64,000 nucleotides of DNA from Actinosynnema sp. ALI-1.44 (GCF_001984155.1 NZ_MTQO01000053.1:620001-684000), one strand, 5' to 3'. Numbered from the stretch's first letter, positions 42,037 to 51,703 are shown. The notes: generated from the letters alone by a model not told the origin. Numbers and translations are program-made.

Positions 42037-43485
42037 TCAGGCGGGCGCCGACTTGCGGCCGGGTTTCATGGCGCCGAGCAGGGCACCGCGCATCTCGTCC
42101 GGGATCGCACCGCCCAGCCACGCACCGGCGAAGTAGCCGATCATCCCCGCGACGATCGGGAAGACCAGCGGCAGCGACCACGTCAGCAGCATCGCCAGCA
42201 GCGACAGGTTCAGGCCGGGGATCAGGCGCATCACGTACTTCATCGGCAGCGGGTCGACGCCTACCTTGCGTAGCCGGATCTGGGTGAAGACCACACCGGA
42301 CAGTTCCGTGACGATCAGGGCGATCCCGCAGCCGACCGCGCCGAAGTGCGGGATCAGGATGATGTTCAGCGCGATGTTCACGACCAGGTTCACCGCCGAC
42401 AGCGTGGTCAGGAAGCGCTGCTGGTGCGCCGCGACCATCGCGTCGCTGATGATCGACGTCAGGAAGCTGATCGCGCAGGCGACGAAGAACAGCCGCAGCA
42501 CCGGCGTCGCGCCTTGGGCGAACTCGTCCGAGCCGACCGCCGTCACCAGCCGCTCCGCCAACGGGATACCCAGTACCGCGACGGGTGTGGCGAAAAGCAA
42601 CAGGAACCGGTAGCCGCTCGCCACCGCTCGCCGGAACCTGGCCGGGTCGCTCGCGTAGCCCTCGTTGATCGTCGACAGGGCGGTCCGGGAGAAGACCTGC
42701 GGCAGCATGTTCAGGGTGAACGCCAGTTGCACGGCTATCCCGTACGCGGCCACTTCGCGCGTGTCGGCGAGCAGGGACAGCAGCACGCCGTCGACACGCC
42801 AGTAGATCACCGCGATCAGCATGATCAGGGTGAACGGGATGCTCTCCTTGACCAGGTTGAGGATCGCGTTCAGGTCACCGATCGGCCGCATCGGGGTCAG
42901 CCGGTGCGCCGCGAGCCCGTTGACGACCATCTTGAGCAGGTTCGGCAGGATCTGCACCGCGCACATGGCCAGCAGACCCGCGTCGGTGAACGCCACCGCG
43001 GCGGCGGCACCCAGCGTGATCACGCGGGCGAAGAACTCGGCGATCGCGATCGTGCCGTACTTGACGTGCACGTCGAAGACGGCGTCGAAACAGGACGCGA
43101 CGGCGTTGCAGACCAGCCCGGCGGACAGCACCAACAGCGCGGACTGCACCTGTGGATCGGAGTACGTCAGCACCCCGATGCTCGCGGCGGTCAGCCCCAG
43201 CGGCAGCGCGTACGTCAGCGAGAACGTCAGGTCCAGGCCGATCAGGTGCGCCAGTGACGCCTTCTGCCTGCCGCTGACGCGGCGCACGATCACCGTGCCG
43301 ATGCCCTGCGAGGTCAGCGTCTCGAACAGGCCGACGAACACGATCGCGGTCGTCATGATGCCGTAGCCGTGTTCGCCCAGATACTGCGTTGCTATACCCA
43401 GAGTGACGATGGCAAGCGGCAGCGCGGTGACTCGCGCCACCACTTGGAGGGCGACCCCTCGCGCGATCGCCGCTGCCCTGGACAC
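42037..43485 (-). CDS. Wzx-type oligosaccharide flippase
   Basis: A 482-residue polytopic protein of the polysaccharide transporter/MOP group with about 14 hydrophobic segments. It begins RGVALQVVARVTALPLAIVTLGIATQYLGEHGYG, a family-typical first helix and loop, and has the characteristic RVDGVLLSLLADTREVAAYG part. It flips lipid-linked repeat units across the membrane. A GTG start is used. It is divergent from the GT4 gene at 43.6 kb across 71 bases. Confidence 0.92.
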   Translation of the reverse strand: MSRAAAIARGVALQVVARVTALPLAIVTLGIATQYLGEHGYGIMTTAIVFVGLFETLTSQGIGTVIVRRVSGRQKASLAHLIGLDLTFSLTYALPLGLTAASIGVLTYSDPQVQSALLVLSAGLVCNAVASCFDAVFDVHVKYGTIAIAEFFARVITLGAAAAVAFTDAGLLAMCAVQILPNLLKMVVNGLAAHRLTPMRPIGDLNAILNLVKESIPFTLIMLIAVIYWRVDGVLLSLLADTREVAAYGIAVQLAFTLNMLPQVFSRTALSTINEGYASDPARFRRAVASGYRFLLLFATPVAVLGIPLAERLVTAVGSDEFAQGATPVLRLFFVACAISFLTSIISDAMVAAHQQRFLTTLSAVNLVVNIALNIILIPHFGAVGCGIALIVTELSGVVFTQIRLRKVGVDPLPMKYVMRLIPGLNLSLLAMLLTWSLPLVFPIVAGMIGYFAGAWLGGAIPDEMRGALLGAMKPGRKSAPA

Positions 43486-43556
43486 GGGCCGTAGTCTAGT
43501 AACTTCGCGTTGCCGCAGATCCCACGCGGTGCTGTCGCGATGTGGAGGTCGATACG

Positions 43557-44570
43557 GTGCGCGCTTACCTCGAGTTGTCGCACGGACTTCATCCCGCCGA
43601 ATGGAGTAGTCGGCACGCCCGTGGTGAAGTCCCCGATCACTGGCCGTATGGACTGGACCGGTTGATCAACCACGGGGTGCAGCCGATCATGCGAATTCCC
43701 TCCAGCGGGCGGGTAGCGGAGCGGATCGGCCGCGCGGCGCGTCACCGGCTCGGAGGGTATGAATGGGTCGATGCCTTCCGCCGCAACACCGGTGACGTGG
43801 TCCTTTGCTGGGACGAGTACTCAGGGGTCCCCGCAGCGCTGCGCGAACACCACAAACCGGGCAAACCCAAACCGGTGATCACGGGAGTGGTGTGGCTGGC
43901 CGACGAGGTCGACCGGGTGACAGCGTCGTTCGCGCGGCTCGCGCTGCCGAAGGCCGCGGGCGTGTGGGCGTCGTCGAGCGCGATGATCCCCCGGCTCGAA
44001 CGGGACTGGGGCGTCAGGAACGCACACCACATCCCACTCGGCATCGATGTCGATTTCTTCGCGCCACGCCCCAGAACCGGAGAACGTCTGGTGGTGAGCG
44101 CGGGCAACGACCGCCACCGCGACCACCGGCTGCTGATCGACGCTGTCCGAAGTGTCCGCGGCGCCCGGCTGGAAATCGCCACCAGGCTGCCGATTCCCGC
44201 CGAGTTCGCGCGCACCGGGCTCAACGAGGGACAGATCAGGGACCTCTACCAACGGGCCAGCGTCGTCGCGATCGCCACCCGGCCCAACGTGCACGCGTCC
44301 GGCCTGACGGTCACCCTCGAGGCGATGGCGAGCGGGCGGCCGGTAGTGATTCCGGACACTCCAGGCCTAACGGACTACGTCGAGAACGAGCACACTGGAC
44401 TCGTCTACCCGGTCGGCGACGTGGATGCCCTGGCGAAATGCGTGCAGCGGCTCGTCAACGACGACGCCATGGCCGAGGAGATGGGCAGGGCGGCACGTCG
44501 TAAGGTCGAACGCGAATTCTCGACCGAGCTGCAGGCCGCCCGGCTGGCCGAGCTCATCCTCGCGAGCTGA
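43557..44570 (+). CDS. GT4 glycosyltransferase (tandem copy 1)
   Basis: A 337-residue GT-B enzyme. Conserved parts are VVLCWDEYSGVPAAL, VSAGNDRHRDHRLLIDAVRSV and GLTVTLEAMASGRPVVIPDTPG with the donor-binding Glu. It uses a GTG start preceded by GGAGGT at seven-base spacing. The following gene encodes a clear paralogue (similar order of motifs, for example DDAHRDHDTLIKAV and GMSVILEAMACGRPYVV), so the pair arose by duplication and probably adds two related sugars. Confidence 0.87.
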   Translation: MRAYLELSHGLHPAEWSSRHARGEVPDHWPYGLDRLINHGVQPIMRIPSSGRVAERIGRAARHRLGGYEWVDAFRRNTGDVVLCWDEYSGVPAALREHHKPGKPKPVITGVVWLADEVDRVTASFARLALPKAAGVWASSSAMIPRLERDWGVRNAHHIPLGIDVDFFAPRPRTGERLVVSAGNDRHRDHRLLIDAVRSVRGARLEIATRLPIPAEFARTGLNEGQIRDLYQRASVVAIATRPNVHASGLTVTLEAMASGRPVVIPDTPGLTDYVENEHTGLVYPVGDVDALAKCVQRLVNDDAMAEEMGRAARRKVEREFSTELQAARLAELILAS

Positions 44571-44584
44571 TCAGGAGTGGGACT

Positions 44585-45673
44585 GTGTCGCGCGTGCGTG
44601 CCTGGGTGGAGTTGATCCACTACCTCGACGCGGCCAAGTGGCCGGCGCGCAACGCGTCCGGTGAAGTCCCGAACGCCACCCCCTTCGGCATCGACGAGCT
44701 GACGCGGCACGGTGTGGACGTGGTGTTCCGCGAGGTCCTCAAAGGACGTGTCCCGAACGCGCTCGCCCGCAGGGTGCGTGCGCGGGAAGACGGCCTCGAG
44801 TGGCTGGAAGCGGTTGCGTCGCACCGCAACCGGCTCAAGCGGAGCGCGGACGTGGTGCTCTGCTGGGACGAGTTCACCGGTATCCCGGCCGCCGCGCTGC
44901 CCGGCGGCCCGCCGGTGATCAGCGGCGTGCAGCTGCTGACCGACCCGCAGGACCGGTCGAAGAAGTTCCTGCGGCGCGCGGGCAAGGCGCTCGACAAGAT
45001 GGAGATCGTCTTCGTCCAGGCCAAGGGCATGATCCCGGTCCTGCGTGACGAGTGGGGCGTGCCCGACCGCAAGCTGCGGTTCGTCCCCTTCGGAATCGAC
45101 GCCGACTGGTTCCGGCCCGTCGACGGTCCCGCCGAGGGCACTGTGGACCGCGACCTGGTCGCCAGCGTCGGCGACGACGCGCACCGCGACCACGACACGT
45201 TGATCAAGGCGGTCGCGGACGTGCGCCGCCGCCGACCGGGCACGCGGCTGGAGCTGGCGACCCAGCTCGACGTGGACCTGCCGGGCGACCTCGGCGTGCT
45301 GCACCGCGAGCACCTCGGGCGCCGCCGTCGCCAGTTCTACGGCGCGGCCAACGTCGTCGCGGTGGCCACCAAGCCGAACATCCACGGGTCCGGCATGTCG
45401 GTCATCCTCGAGGCGATGGCGTGTGGACGGCCGTACGTGGTGACCGCGAGCGCGGGGCTGGACGGGTACCTCAAGCACGGCCACGACGGGTTGGTCGTGC
45501 CGCCGGGAGACGTGGACATGTTCGCGTCCGCCGTCAACGCCTTGATGGCCGACCCGGAGCGCGCGGACGCCATGGGCAAGGCCGGGCGCGCCCGGCTGGA
45601 GCGCGAGCTGACCACCGACGTCCAGGCCCGGCGGCTGGCCGAGGTGATCAAGGGAGTGGTACGGGCGCGCTGA
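44585..45673 (+). CDS. GT4 glycosyltransferase (tandem copy 2)
   Basis: A 362-residue paralogue of the gene before it. Visible motifs: LIHYLDAAKWPARNASGEVP, VVLCWDEFTGIPAAAL, FVPFGIDADWFRPV, and GSGMSVILEAMACGRPYVV. It begins with GTG, 14 bases after the stop of copy 1. Its end overlaps the convergent triple-fusion gene by 26 bases, so the last eight codons are read on both strands. Confidence 0.87.
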   Translation: MSRVRAWVELIHYLDAAKWPARNASGEVPNATPFGIDELTRHGVDVVFREVLKGRVPNALARRVRAREDGLEWLEAVASHRNRLKRSADVVLCWDEFTGIPAAALPGGPPVISGVQLLTDPQDRSKKFLRRAGKALDKMEIVFVQAKGMIPVLRDEWGVPDRKLRFVPFGIDADWFRPVDGPAEGTVDRDLVASVGDDAHRDHDTLIKAVADVRRRRPGTRLELATQLDVDLPGDLGVLHREHLGRRRRQFYGAANVVAVATKPNIHGSGMSVILEAMACGRPYVVTASAGLDGYLKHGHDGLVVPPGDVDMFASAVNALMADPERADAMGKAGRARLERELTTDVQARRLAEVIKGVVRAR

Positions 45674-48314
45674 CGCGCTCGTCCACGGGCGCGGGGTGAC
45701 CGAGTCCGGTCAGCCAGCCCTGGAACACCCGGTGCAGGGCTTCCGCGCCGACCACGTCCCCCGCGGGGGTGAAGTGCTTCGGGTACACGACGAAACCGCG
45801 TGCCTGCGGCCCACCGAGCCCGCCGTGCGATCCGACGTGCGGTTCGAACGGCGAGGCGTTGTCGGTCTCCGGGTCGTACCGGCTGTTGATCATGATGTCC
45901 GCGCAGTGCGGGAACTCGCTGGTTCTCCGGATCAGCCCGGCGGCGTGCGGGCCGTAGTCCCGCAACGGGTCCTCGCCGATCACCACGCCGGTGGCCAACC
46001 GGTGCAGGCCGTCGCGGCCGAGCACGACCGGCCCGAACTCCGAGCTGTGCACCAGCATGAACCCGACTCCGTCGTGGTCGACCAGTTGCGGCAGCAGTTC
46101 CGGGTACTCGCGCTCGATCGTCTCCAGCGGCACGCGGCCCTCGTGTTCGGTGAACGACACCATCGCCACGTGCCCGGACACCACCACGACAACTCCGGGC
46201 GCGACCCTGGCGACCTCGCCGGGTTCACCACCGGGTGCGCGGTGCAACTCGGGGCTCACCCCGGCCTTCTCGACCCGGCCGCGCAGCCGCCGCGCGATCA
46301 GGCCGCCCTCGGCCAGCGCCGCGTTCATCTGCCAGCCTTCGGTGGCGTTGCGCGGCTTCGTCGCCTTGGCGATGTCCGCCGGGTCGCCGCCGCACAGCCT
46401 GCCGACGAGCTTCTCGACCGGCTCGCCGAACCGGTCGGCGAACGCCCAGCCCTGTGTCTGGCCGTGGTCGGACAGCACGACGAGGTGGTACGGCCGCGGC
46501 CCGAGCCGGGTGGCCCGGTGCAGCCGCCCGATCTGCTGGTCGATCCCGCGCAGCACGGCCAACGCGTCGAACCGTTCGATCCCGGAGTGGTGCGCGACCT
46601 CGTCGTAGCCGAGGAAGTCCGCGTACACCACGGGTCGCCCGGCCAGGACGTCCTCGATGATCGCCGCGACCACCACGTCCCGCGTGATCACGGTCGTACC
46701 GGACCGGGCGATCGGGTAGAACCCGCCGCGCTTGATCCTCGGCCTGACGCCGCGCCGCTTCTGACTGGTCGACGCGGTGATCTCCCTGCCGATGTCCATC
46801 ACGGCCGAGCCGAACGTCCGCAGGACGTTCACCGGGCGGGCGAAGTACGTGTAGTAGCCGGATCCGGTCCGCTCGTGCCTGCCGCGCCGGACTCCCTTGC
46901 CCAGCACCGGAACCGCGCTCATGGTCAGCGTGACGTGGTCCGCGTCGCCGGTGAACAGGTTGCCGTGGCCCGCACCGCCGCCGGACAGCAGGCCGCGGCC
47001 GTCGGAGTGCCTGCGTTCGATCTCGGCCGCGTCCTTCGGGTGCGCGCACGCCATCACGTGGTCGCGGTCCTTTTCGTACCACCGGAACCCGAGGATGTCG
47101 TGGTTGTCGCCGTGCAGGATGCCGGACACGCTCGCACCGGTCTGCGAACTCCAGTCGGTCTGCCACATCTCCAACGTGTGGCTGTCCTCGTTGATCCACG
47201 CGGCCAGCGTCGGCATGTCGCCGTCGCGCACGGCACGCCGGACGGTGTCGTAGCCGAGCCCGTCGATCTGCAGGAAGATCACGCCCGGTGTGGCGTCGGG
47301 CATCAAAGTGGGCGTGCCGCCGCGCCGCGCGACGCGGCGGAAGAACATCTCGTCCTCGTCGATGGCCAGCACACTGCTCATCACGGCACCGACAGCGGCC
47401 ATGCCGATCGTCACCGCGACGGCCGTGCTCAGGTTCTCGATCTCGACGCCCGGCACGGTGTTGAAGATCGCCAACGCTCCCGCGCCGATCACGATGAAAC
47501 TGCCGAGGCCCAACGTGAACAACGCGAACGGCAACGCGACCCGCAGGATGAGCGGCCACAGGACCGCGGACATCAGGCCGAGCAGCAGCGCGCAGACGGT
47601 CGGCTGCCACCACTGGGTCATCGTGAAACCGGGCAATAGCACGTCAAACGCGCGCAACGCGGCGGTGACGACGAACCAGACGAACAGCACGCGGACGGTC
47701 GCGCGACCACCGCGCAGCAGCCTGCCCGCGTCGGGCGCACGGTGTTGCTGCCGTGCGATGACCGCCATGAGAACCGTGACAAGCAGTACGAGCGCGGTCG
47801 CCAACAAGCTCGCGATCAACGGCGAGTCGAAGATCCCGCCGCTGACCACACCCAGCAGCGAGTACGCCACCGCCCACATCGCGGCCGCGATCAGAGCTGT
47901 CGGCAGGAACCGCCGCCACGGATACGCCAGCGCCCCGGCGGCGAGCAGTACGGGGATCCGGCCCGCCGGGAGCAACCGGCCGACCACCAGGATCTGCCAG
48001 CCGCGACGCGTGAACTGCGTGCGGACGCTGGCCACACGGTCCGCGTGCTGGTGACGAGCCAGCCAACGCACGGCCGGATCACCGCCGAGCCGGGCGATCG
48101 CGTACGTCACGACGTCACCGATGTACGCGCCGAGCGTTGACAGCACCAGCACCAACGGCAGTGACAAGTCCGCGCTCGTCATCGCGACGGCCGCGCCCGC
48201 GCCGACAACGGCACCGGTCGGCACGATCGGGATGATCGACCCGAGCAGCACGCCGCCGAAGACCAACGGGTAGCCGACCGACGACGTCGACGTGAGATCA
48301 AGCGCTAGGTTCAT
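45648..48314 (-). CDS. Triple fusion: DedA, holin-like membrane region, alkaline-phosphatase-fold phosphodiesterase
   Basis: An 888-residue protein with three parts. Residues 1-200 are DedA/VTT-like (GSIIPIVPTGAVVG, STLGAYIGDVVTYAIAR, GRLLPAGRIPVLLAAGAL). Residues about 200-335 hold several helices of the mycobacterial phage-holin-like superfamily IV type. Residues 345-888 are a type I phosphodiesterase/nucleotide pyrophosphatase with FLQIDGLGYD, WSSQTGAS (nucleophile Thr), VLSDHGQTQG and GSHGGLGG. DedA proteins flip undecaprenyl phosphate or other lipids, so the fusion may couple lipid-carrier recycling with phosphate cleavage. The ATG lies 17 bases inside the preceding gene. Confidence 0.85.
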   Translation of the reverse strand: MNLALDLTSTSSVGYPLVFGGVLLGSIIPIVPTGAVVGAGAAVAMTSADLSLPLVLVLSTLGAYIGDVVTYAIARLGGDPAVRWLARHQHADRVASVRTQFTRRGWQILVVGRLLPAGRIPVLLAAGALAYPWRRFLPTALIAAAMWAVAYSLLGVVSGGIFDSPLIASLLATALVLLVTVLMAVIARQQHRAPDAGRLLRGGRATVRVLFVWFVVTAALRAFDVLLPGFTMTQWWQPTVCALLLGLMSAVLWPLILRVALPFALFTLGLGSFIVIGAGALAIFNTVPGVEIENLSTAVAVTIGMAAVGAVMSSVLAIDEDEMFFRRVARRGGTPTLMPDATPGVIFLQIDGLGYDTVRRAVRDGDMPTLAAWINEDSHTLEMWQTDWSSQTGASVSGILHGDNHDILGFRWYEKDRDHVMACAHPKDAAEIERRHSDGRGLLSGGGAGHGNLFTGDADHVTLTMSAVPVLGKGVRRGRHERTGSGYYTYFARPVNVLRTFGSAVMDIGREITASTSQKRRGVRPRIKRGGFYPIARSGTTVITRDVVVAAIIEDVLAGRPVVYADFLGYDEVAHHSGIERFDALAVLRGIDQQIGRLHRATRLGPRPYHLVVLSDHGQTQGWAFADRFGEPVEKLVGRLCGGDPADIAKATKPRNATEGWQMNAALAEGGLIARRLRGRVEKAGVSPELHRAPGGEPGEVARVAPGVVVVVSGHVAMVSFTEHEGRVPLETIEREYPELLPQLVDHDGVGFMLVHSSEFGPVVLGRDGLHRLATGVVIGEDPLRDYGPHAAGLIRRTSEFPHCADIMINSRYDPETDNASPFEPHVGSHGGLGGPQARGFVVYPKHFTPAGDVVGAEALHRVFQGWLTGLGHPAPVDERVSAPVPLP

Positions 48315-49065
48315 GCATCACCTCGCTACCCGGCGGCGTGACGACCACCTGGGTGTCCGTGCTTGCCGCGTCCCTGCCCACGGCGGCGGCGAAGTCGTGA
48401 CCCGGCTCGGTCAGCAGCCGCCGCATCCGCGCTGTGCGTGCCACGCCCGGCAACGCCAGCGTCCCCCAGTGCACCGGCACGGCGATCCGGGGTTTGATCA
48501 ACCGGACCGCGGCGGCGGCCCTGAGCGGGTCGAGGTGGCCCGGACCCAGCGTCGTCCCCCAGCCCCACACCGGCAGCAGCGCGATGTCGACGGCACCGAG
48601 GTCCGCCATGCCTTCGTATATATCTGTGTCGCCGGCCACGTACACGCGCTTCTCCGCCTCGATGACGTGCCCGACCGCGGGCGCGTGCGGCCCGTGGGTC
48701 AACCGCGGCCCCCAGCGGTGGCCGGAGTGTTCGGCGTGCACAGCCGTGACGGTCAGGTCGCCGTCCACCAGCCGCTCACCGACACCCAACTCCTCGACGT
48801 GCGGGAATCCCTTGCGTCGCAGCCACGCGCCCGCGCCACGAGGCACCACGATCCGGGCGCGCCGGACCAGCCGCAACGACGGCAGGTGCAAGTGATCGCC
48901 GTGCAGGTGAGAGATCAGCACAAGGTCGACCCCGGCCCACGTGGACGGGTCAAGGGCAGGAACTACCCGAACCAGCGGCCCCACTCGTGTGGTGAGCACG
49001 GGATCCGTGAGCACAACCCGGCCACCTGTCTCGATCCGAACGGTCGAATGGCCGAGAAAACGCAC
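48298..49065 (-). CDS. Metallo-beta-lactamase-fold hydrolase (UlaG-like)
   Basis: A 255-residue hydrolase with the zinc motif LISHLHGDHLHLP, further metal ligands in AVHAEHSGHRWG and GDTDIYEG, and VPVHWGT near the end. It resembles UlaG and NAPE-PLD-type enzymes that cut phosphodiesters or lactones. A GTG start (VRFLGHSTVRIE) is used. The overlap with the downstream fusion gene suggests a joint role in lipid or phosphodiester metabolism. Confidence 0.88.
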   Translation of the reverse strand: MRFLGHSTVRIETGGRVVLTDPVLTTRVGPLVRVVPALDPSTWAGVDLVLISHLHGDHLHLPSLRLVRRARIVVPRGAGAWLRRKGFPHVEELGVGERLVDGDLTVTAVHAEHSGHRWGPRLTHGPHAPAVGHVIEAEKRVYVAGDTDIYEGMADLGAVDIALLPVWGWGTTLGPGHLDPLRAAAAVRLIKPRIAVPVHWGTLALPGVARTARMRRLLTEPGHDFAAAVGRDAASTDTQVVVTPPGSEVMHEPSA

Positions 49066-49115
49066 ACCACGAGTATCCGAGCCTGTCCGGCTGGATGCAC
49101 CCCGGAGCGACGAAG

Positions 49116-49874
49116 CTAACGCAGCACTCGGCGCACAGCCGCGCCCGCGAGCAGCCGGAGCGCGAACGGCAGGTCGTCACGCAGGTAGCGCTTGGCCAGC
49201 CTGCGCGGCTCCATGGCCAGGCGGTGTGCCCACTCCAGACCGAGCTTCTGCATGGTGACGGGGGCACGCTTCGAGTCACCGGAGGCCATTGGGATACCCG
49301 CGCCGCAGCCGACGTACCAGGCGTTCGGCATGACCTCGCGCAGCCGTTGGATCAGCTTCTCCTGCTTCGGGAAGCCCATCCCGATCAGCACGAGACTCGG
49401 CTGGGTGAGCACCACGTCGTCGATGACGGACCGCAGCGTGTCCTCGTGCTGGTCGAAGCCGACAGGCGGTGCGGCGACCCCGGCGATCTTCAGGCCGGGC
49501 GACTGGCGCCGCATCACGGCGGCCGCGCGTTCGGCCACACCGGGAGCACCGCCGAGCAGGTACACCGAGCGGCCGTCGAGCGCGGCGGCGTGGGTCAGCG
49601 TGTGCACGAGCGAACTGCCCGTGACGCGTTCGGGGATGTCCCTGCCCGCGATCCGGCCCGCCCAGACCAGGGGCATGCCGTCGGCGACCGTGAGGGTCGC
49701 GGTGGATGCGAGTCGCACCAGCGAACGGTCCCGGGTGATGGCCCGGACGATGTCCACGTTCGCGGTCAGGATCCAGCCGCCGTCGTGCCACGTCTCCCGG
49801 ACGCGGCGGACGACCTCCGCCTCGGTCATGGCGTCGACCATTACCGTGCCAACTGGTACGCGCCGCTCTGTCAC
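49116..49874 (-). CDS. WecG/TagA/CpsF-family glycosyltransferase
   Basis: A 252-residue GT26 enzyme. Signature parts are ILTANVDIVRAI, VADGMPLVW, VYLLGGAPGVAERAAAVM, LIGMGFPKQEKLI and CGAGIPMASGD near the end. Such enzymes add ManNAc or a related sugar to lipid-linked GlcNAc in wall teichoic acid or exopolysaccharide units. A GTG start is used (VTERRVPVGTVMV); later in-frame ATGs are possible. It is divergent from the aminotransferase gene across 56 bases. Confidence 0.92.
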   Translation of the reverse strand: MTERRVPVGTVMVDAMTEAEVVRRVRETWHDGGWILTANVDIVRAITRDRSLVRLASTATLTVADGMPLVWAGRIAGRDIPERVTGSSLVHTLTHAAALDGRSVYLLGGAPGVAERAAAVMRRQSPGLKIAGVAAPPVGFDQHEDTLRSVIDDVVLTQPSLVLIGMGFPKQEKLIQRLREVMPNAWYVGCGAGIPMASGDSKRAPVTMQKLGLEWAHRLAMEPRRLAKRYLRDDLPFALRLLAGAAVRRVLR

Positions 49875-49930
49875 GCGCGCAGGGTACCTCTCTGTGTAAG
49901 CGCCGCTACGAGGTGTGGGAGGTTGTGCAG

Positions 49931-51292
49931 GTGAACGACGATTTCCGCAGGTCTGCCGAGCTGCAGGGGCGGTTGCACGACCTCGTGCCCGGTGGCGCGC
50001 ACACGTATGCGCGCGGTGCCGACCAGTACCCCGAAGGCATGGCTCCCGTGCTGGCAAGGGGCAAAGGGGCGACCGTTTGGGACGTCGACGGCAACTCGTA
50101 CGTCGAGTACGGGATGGGCCTGCGCAGCGTCACGCTCGGGCACGCCTACGAACCGGTCATCGACGCCGTGCGGGAGCAACTGGTCAACGGGCTGAGCTTC
50201 TCCCGGCCGACCGAGCTGGAACTCGCGGCGGCGGAGGACTTCCTGCGCCTGGTGCCCGGCGCGGACATGGTGAAGTTCGCCAAGAACGGCTCGGACGCCA
50301 CCACCGCGGCGGTCCGGCTGGCCCGCGCGGCCACCGGGCGCGAGCTGATCGCCGTCTGCGACCAGCCGTTCTACTCCGTCGACGACTGGTTCATCGGCAC
50401 GACCGCGATGGACGCGGGCATTCCACAGTCGACGACCCGGGCGATCCGGCGGTTCGGCTACAACGACCTGGAGTCGTTGCGTGCGCTGTTCGACGAGCAC
50501 AGTGGACAAATCGCGGCCGTCGTCCTCGAGGCGGCGACCGCACTGGCCGAACCCGCGCCCGGCTTCCTCGAAGGCGTGCGGCAGCTGTGCGACACGCACG
50601 GGACTGTGCTGGTGTTCGACGAGATGATCACTGGTTTCCGCTGGTCCGCCGGTGGTGCGCAGCGCGTCTACGGGGTGACGCCCGACTTGTCCTGCTGGGG
50701 CAAGGCGATGGGCAACGGTTTCCCGATCTCCGCCCTGGCGGGCAAGCGGGAGCTGATGGAGCTCGGCGGGCTGCGCACCGGCGAGCCGCGCGTGTTCCTG
50801 TTGTCGACCACGCACGGACCGGAATCGGTGTCACTGGCCGCTTTCCGCGCGGTGGTCCGGGCCTATTCCACAGACGACCCCATTGGGACGATGGAACGAG
50901 CCGGGACTGCTCTGGCCGATGGCGTGAATTTTGCCGCCACCGAATTGGGGATCGCCGGGCACGTGTCCGTGATCGGCAGGCCGTCGTGCCTGATCTTCAC
51001 CACCAAGGACCACGAAGGAAGCCCGTCGCAGGCATTCCGAACACTGTTTCTCCAGGAGTTGTTGCGCCGTGGGGTGCTCGGTCAGTCCTTCGTCATCTCC
51101 GCGGCGCACACGGCCATGGACGTCCAGCACACAGTGGACGCTGCGGCCGACGCCATGTCGGTGTACCGCAAGGCGTTGGAGGCGGGCACCGTAACCGGTT
51201 TCCTCGCCGGGCGACCGGTTGCCCCGGCACTGCGGCGTTACGCGGCGCCGCGACGGCTCACCGGCGGCCATTCGCCTCAACCCGCCGAGTGA
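49931..51292 (+). CDS. Class III aminotransferase (glutamate-1-semialdehyde aminomutase-like)
   Basis: A 453-residue PLP enzyme. It starts VNDDFRRSAELQGRLHDLVPGGAHTYARG, with VWDVDGNSYVEYGMGLRSVTLGH, FAKNGSDATTAAVRLARA, LVFDEMITGFRW and the PLP lysine in CWGKAMGNGFP. HemL proper makes aminolevulinate for haem; this copy sits in a glycan locus and the C-terminal tail is unusual, so amination of a keto sugar or a linked small molecule is more likely. The GTG at 49931 follows GGGAGG at good spacing. Confidence 0.85.
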   Translation: MNDDFRRSAELQGRLHDLVPGGAHTYARGADQYPEGMAPVLARGKGATVWDVDGNSYVEYGMGLRSVTLGHAYEPVIDAVREQLVNGLSFSRPTELELAAAEDFLRLVPGADMVKFAKNGSDATTAAVRLARAATGRELIAVCDQPFYSVDDWFIGTTAMDAGIPQSTTRAIRRFGYNDLESLRALFDEHSGQIAAVVLEAATALAEPAPGFLEGVRQLCDTHGTVLVFDEMITGFRWSAGGAQRVYGVTPDLSCWGKAMGNGFPISALAGKRELMELGGLRTGEPRVFLLSTTHGPESVSLAAFRAVVRAYSTDDPIGTMERAGTALADGVNFAATELGIAGHVSVIGRPSCLIFTTKDHEGSPSQAFRTLFLQELLRRGVLGQSFVISAAHTAMDVQHTVDAAADAMSVYRKALEAGTVTGFLAGRPVAPALRRYAAPRRLTGGHSPQPAE

Positions 51293-51703
51293 CAAAGGTA
51301 AATATTCTCGGGTTGACACCACCCCGATCGGGCGTATTCCGCCTGACGGCACGCCGTGTCCCCGAAAGCACGGCGAGTGGCCAGTGGCTCCGTTCGGCCT
51401 ACCCCGTGCCGGGGGCTGCGCGGCCATTTGCCCGTTCCCGCGACCGTTTCGGGTGAATTCGGTCGGCTGGGCGGTGATCAGTCGGGAACTCACCGACCGA
51501 ACCCGTTCCGAGCTGCCAGGAAAACCGGTTAACGGGGCGCGTAACGGCTGGAACTACGCGAGCGACTGATGGTTTGGCGACGCACCGCAGCGTCGAGATC
51601 GACTCGTTACACATCAACGATTTTGCTTCGACGTCAGCGGGTGGTCGCCGGCCATCTGCGGGGAAAGCCTTTGCCCGAACCCGATGTGCGGGGGGATCAG
51701 ACG
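51293..51703. other. 410-base intergenic region upstream of PHPT copy 2
   Basis: No convincing gene is present. A possible sigma-70-type pair is TTGACA at 51313 and TATTCC at 51335 with 16 bases between, but it is weak and far from the start at 51704. A GGGGGG run precedes the PHPT ATG and may be its ribosome site. The region presumably carries the promoter for the second PHPT gene. Confidence 0.3.
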
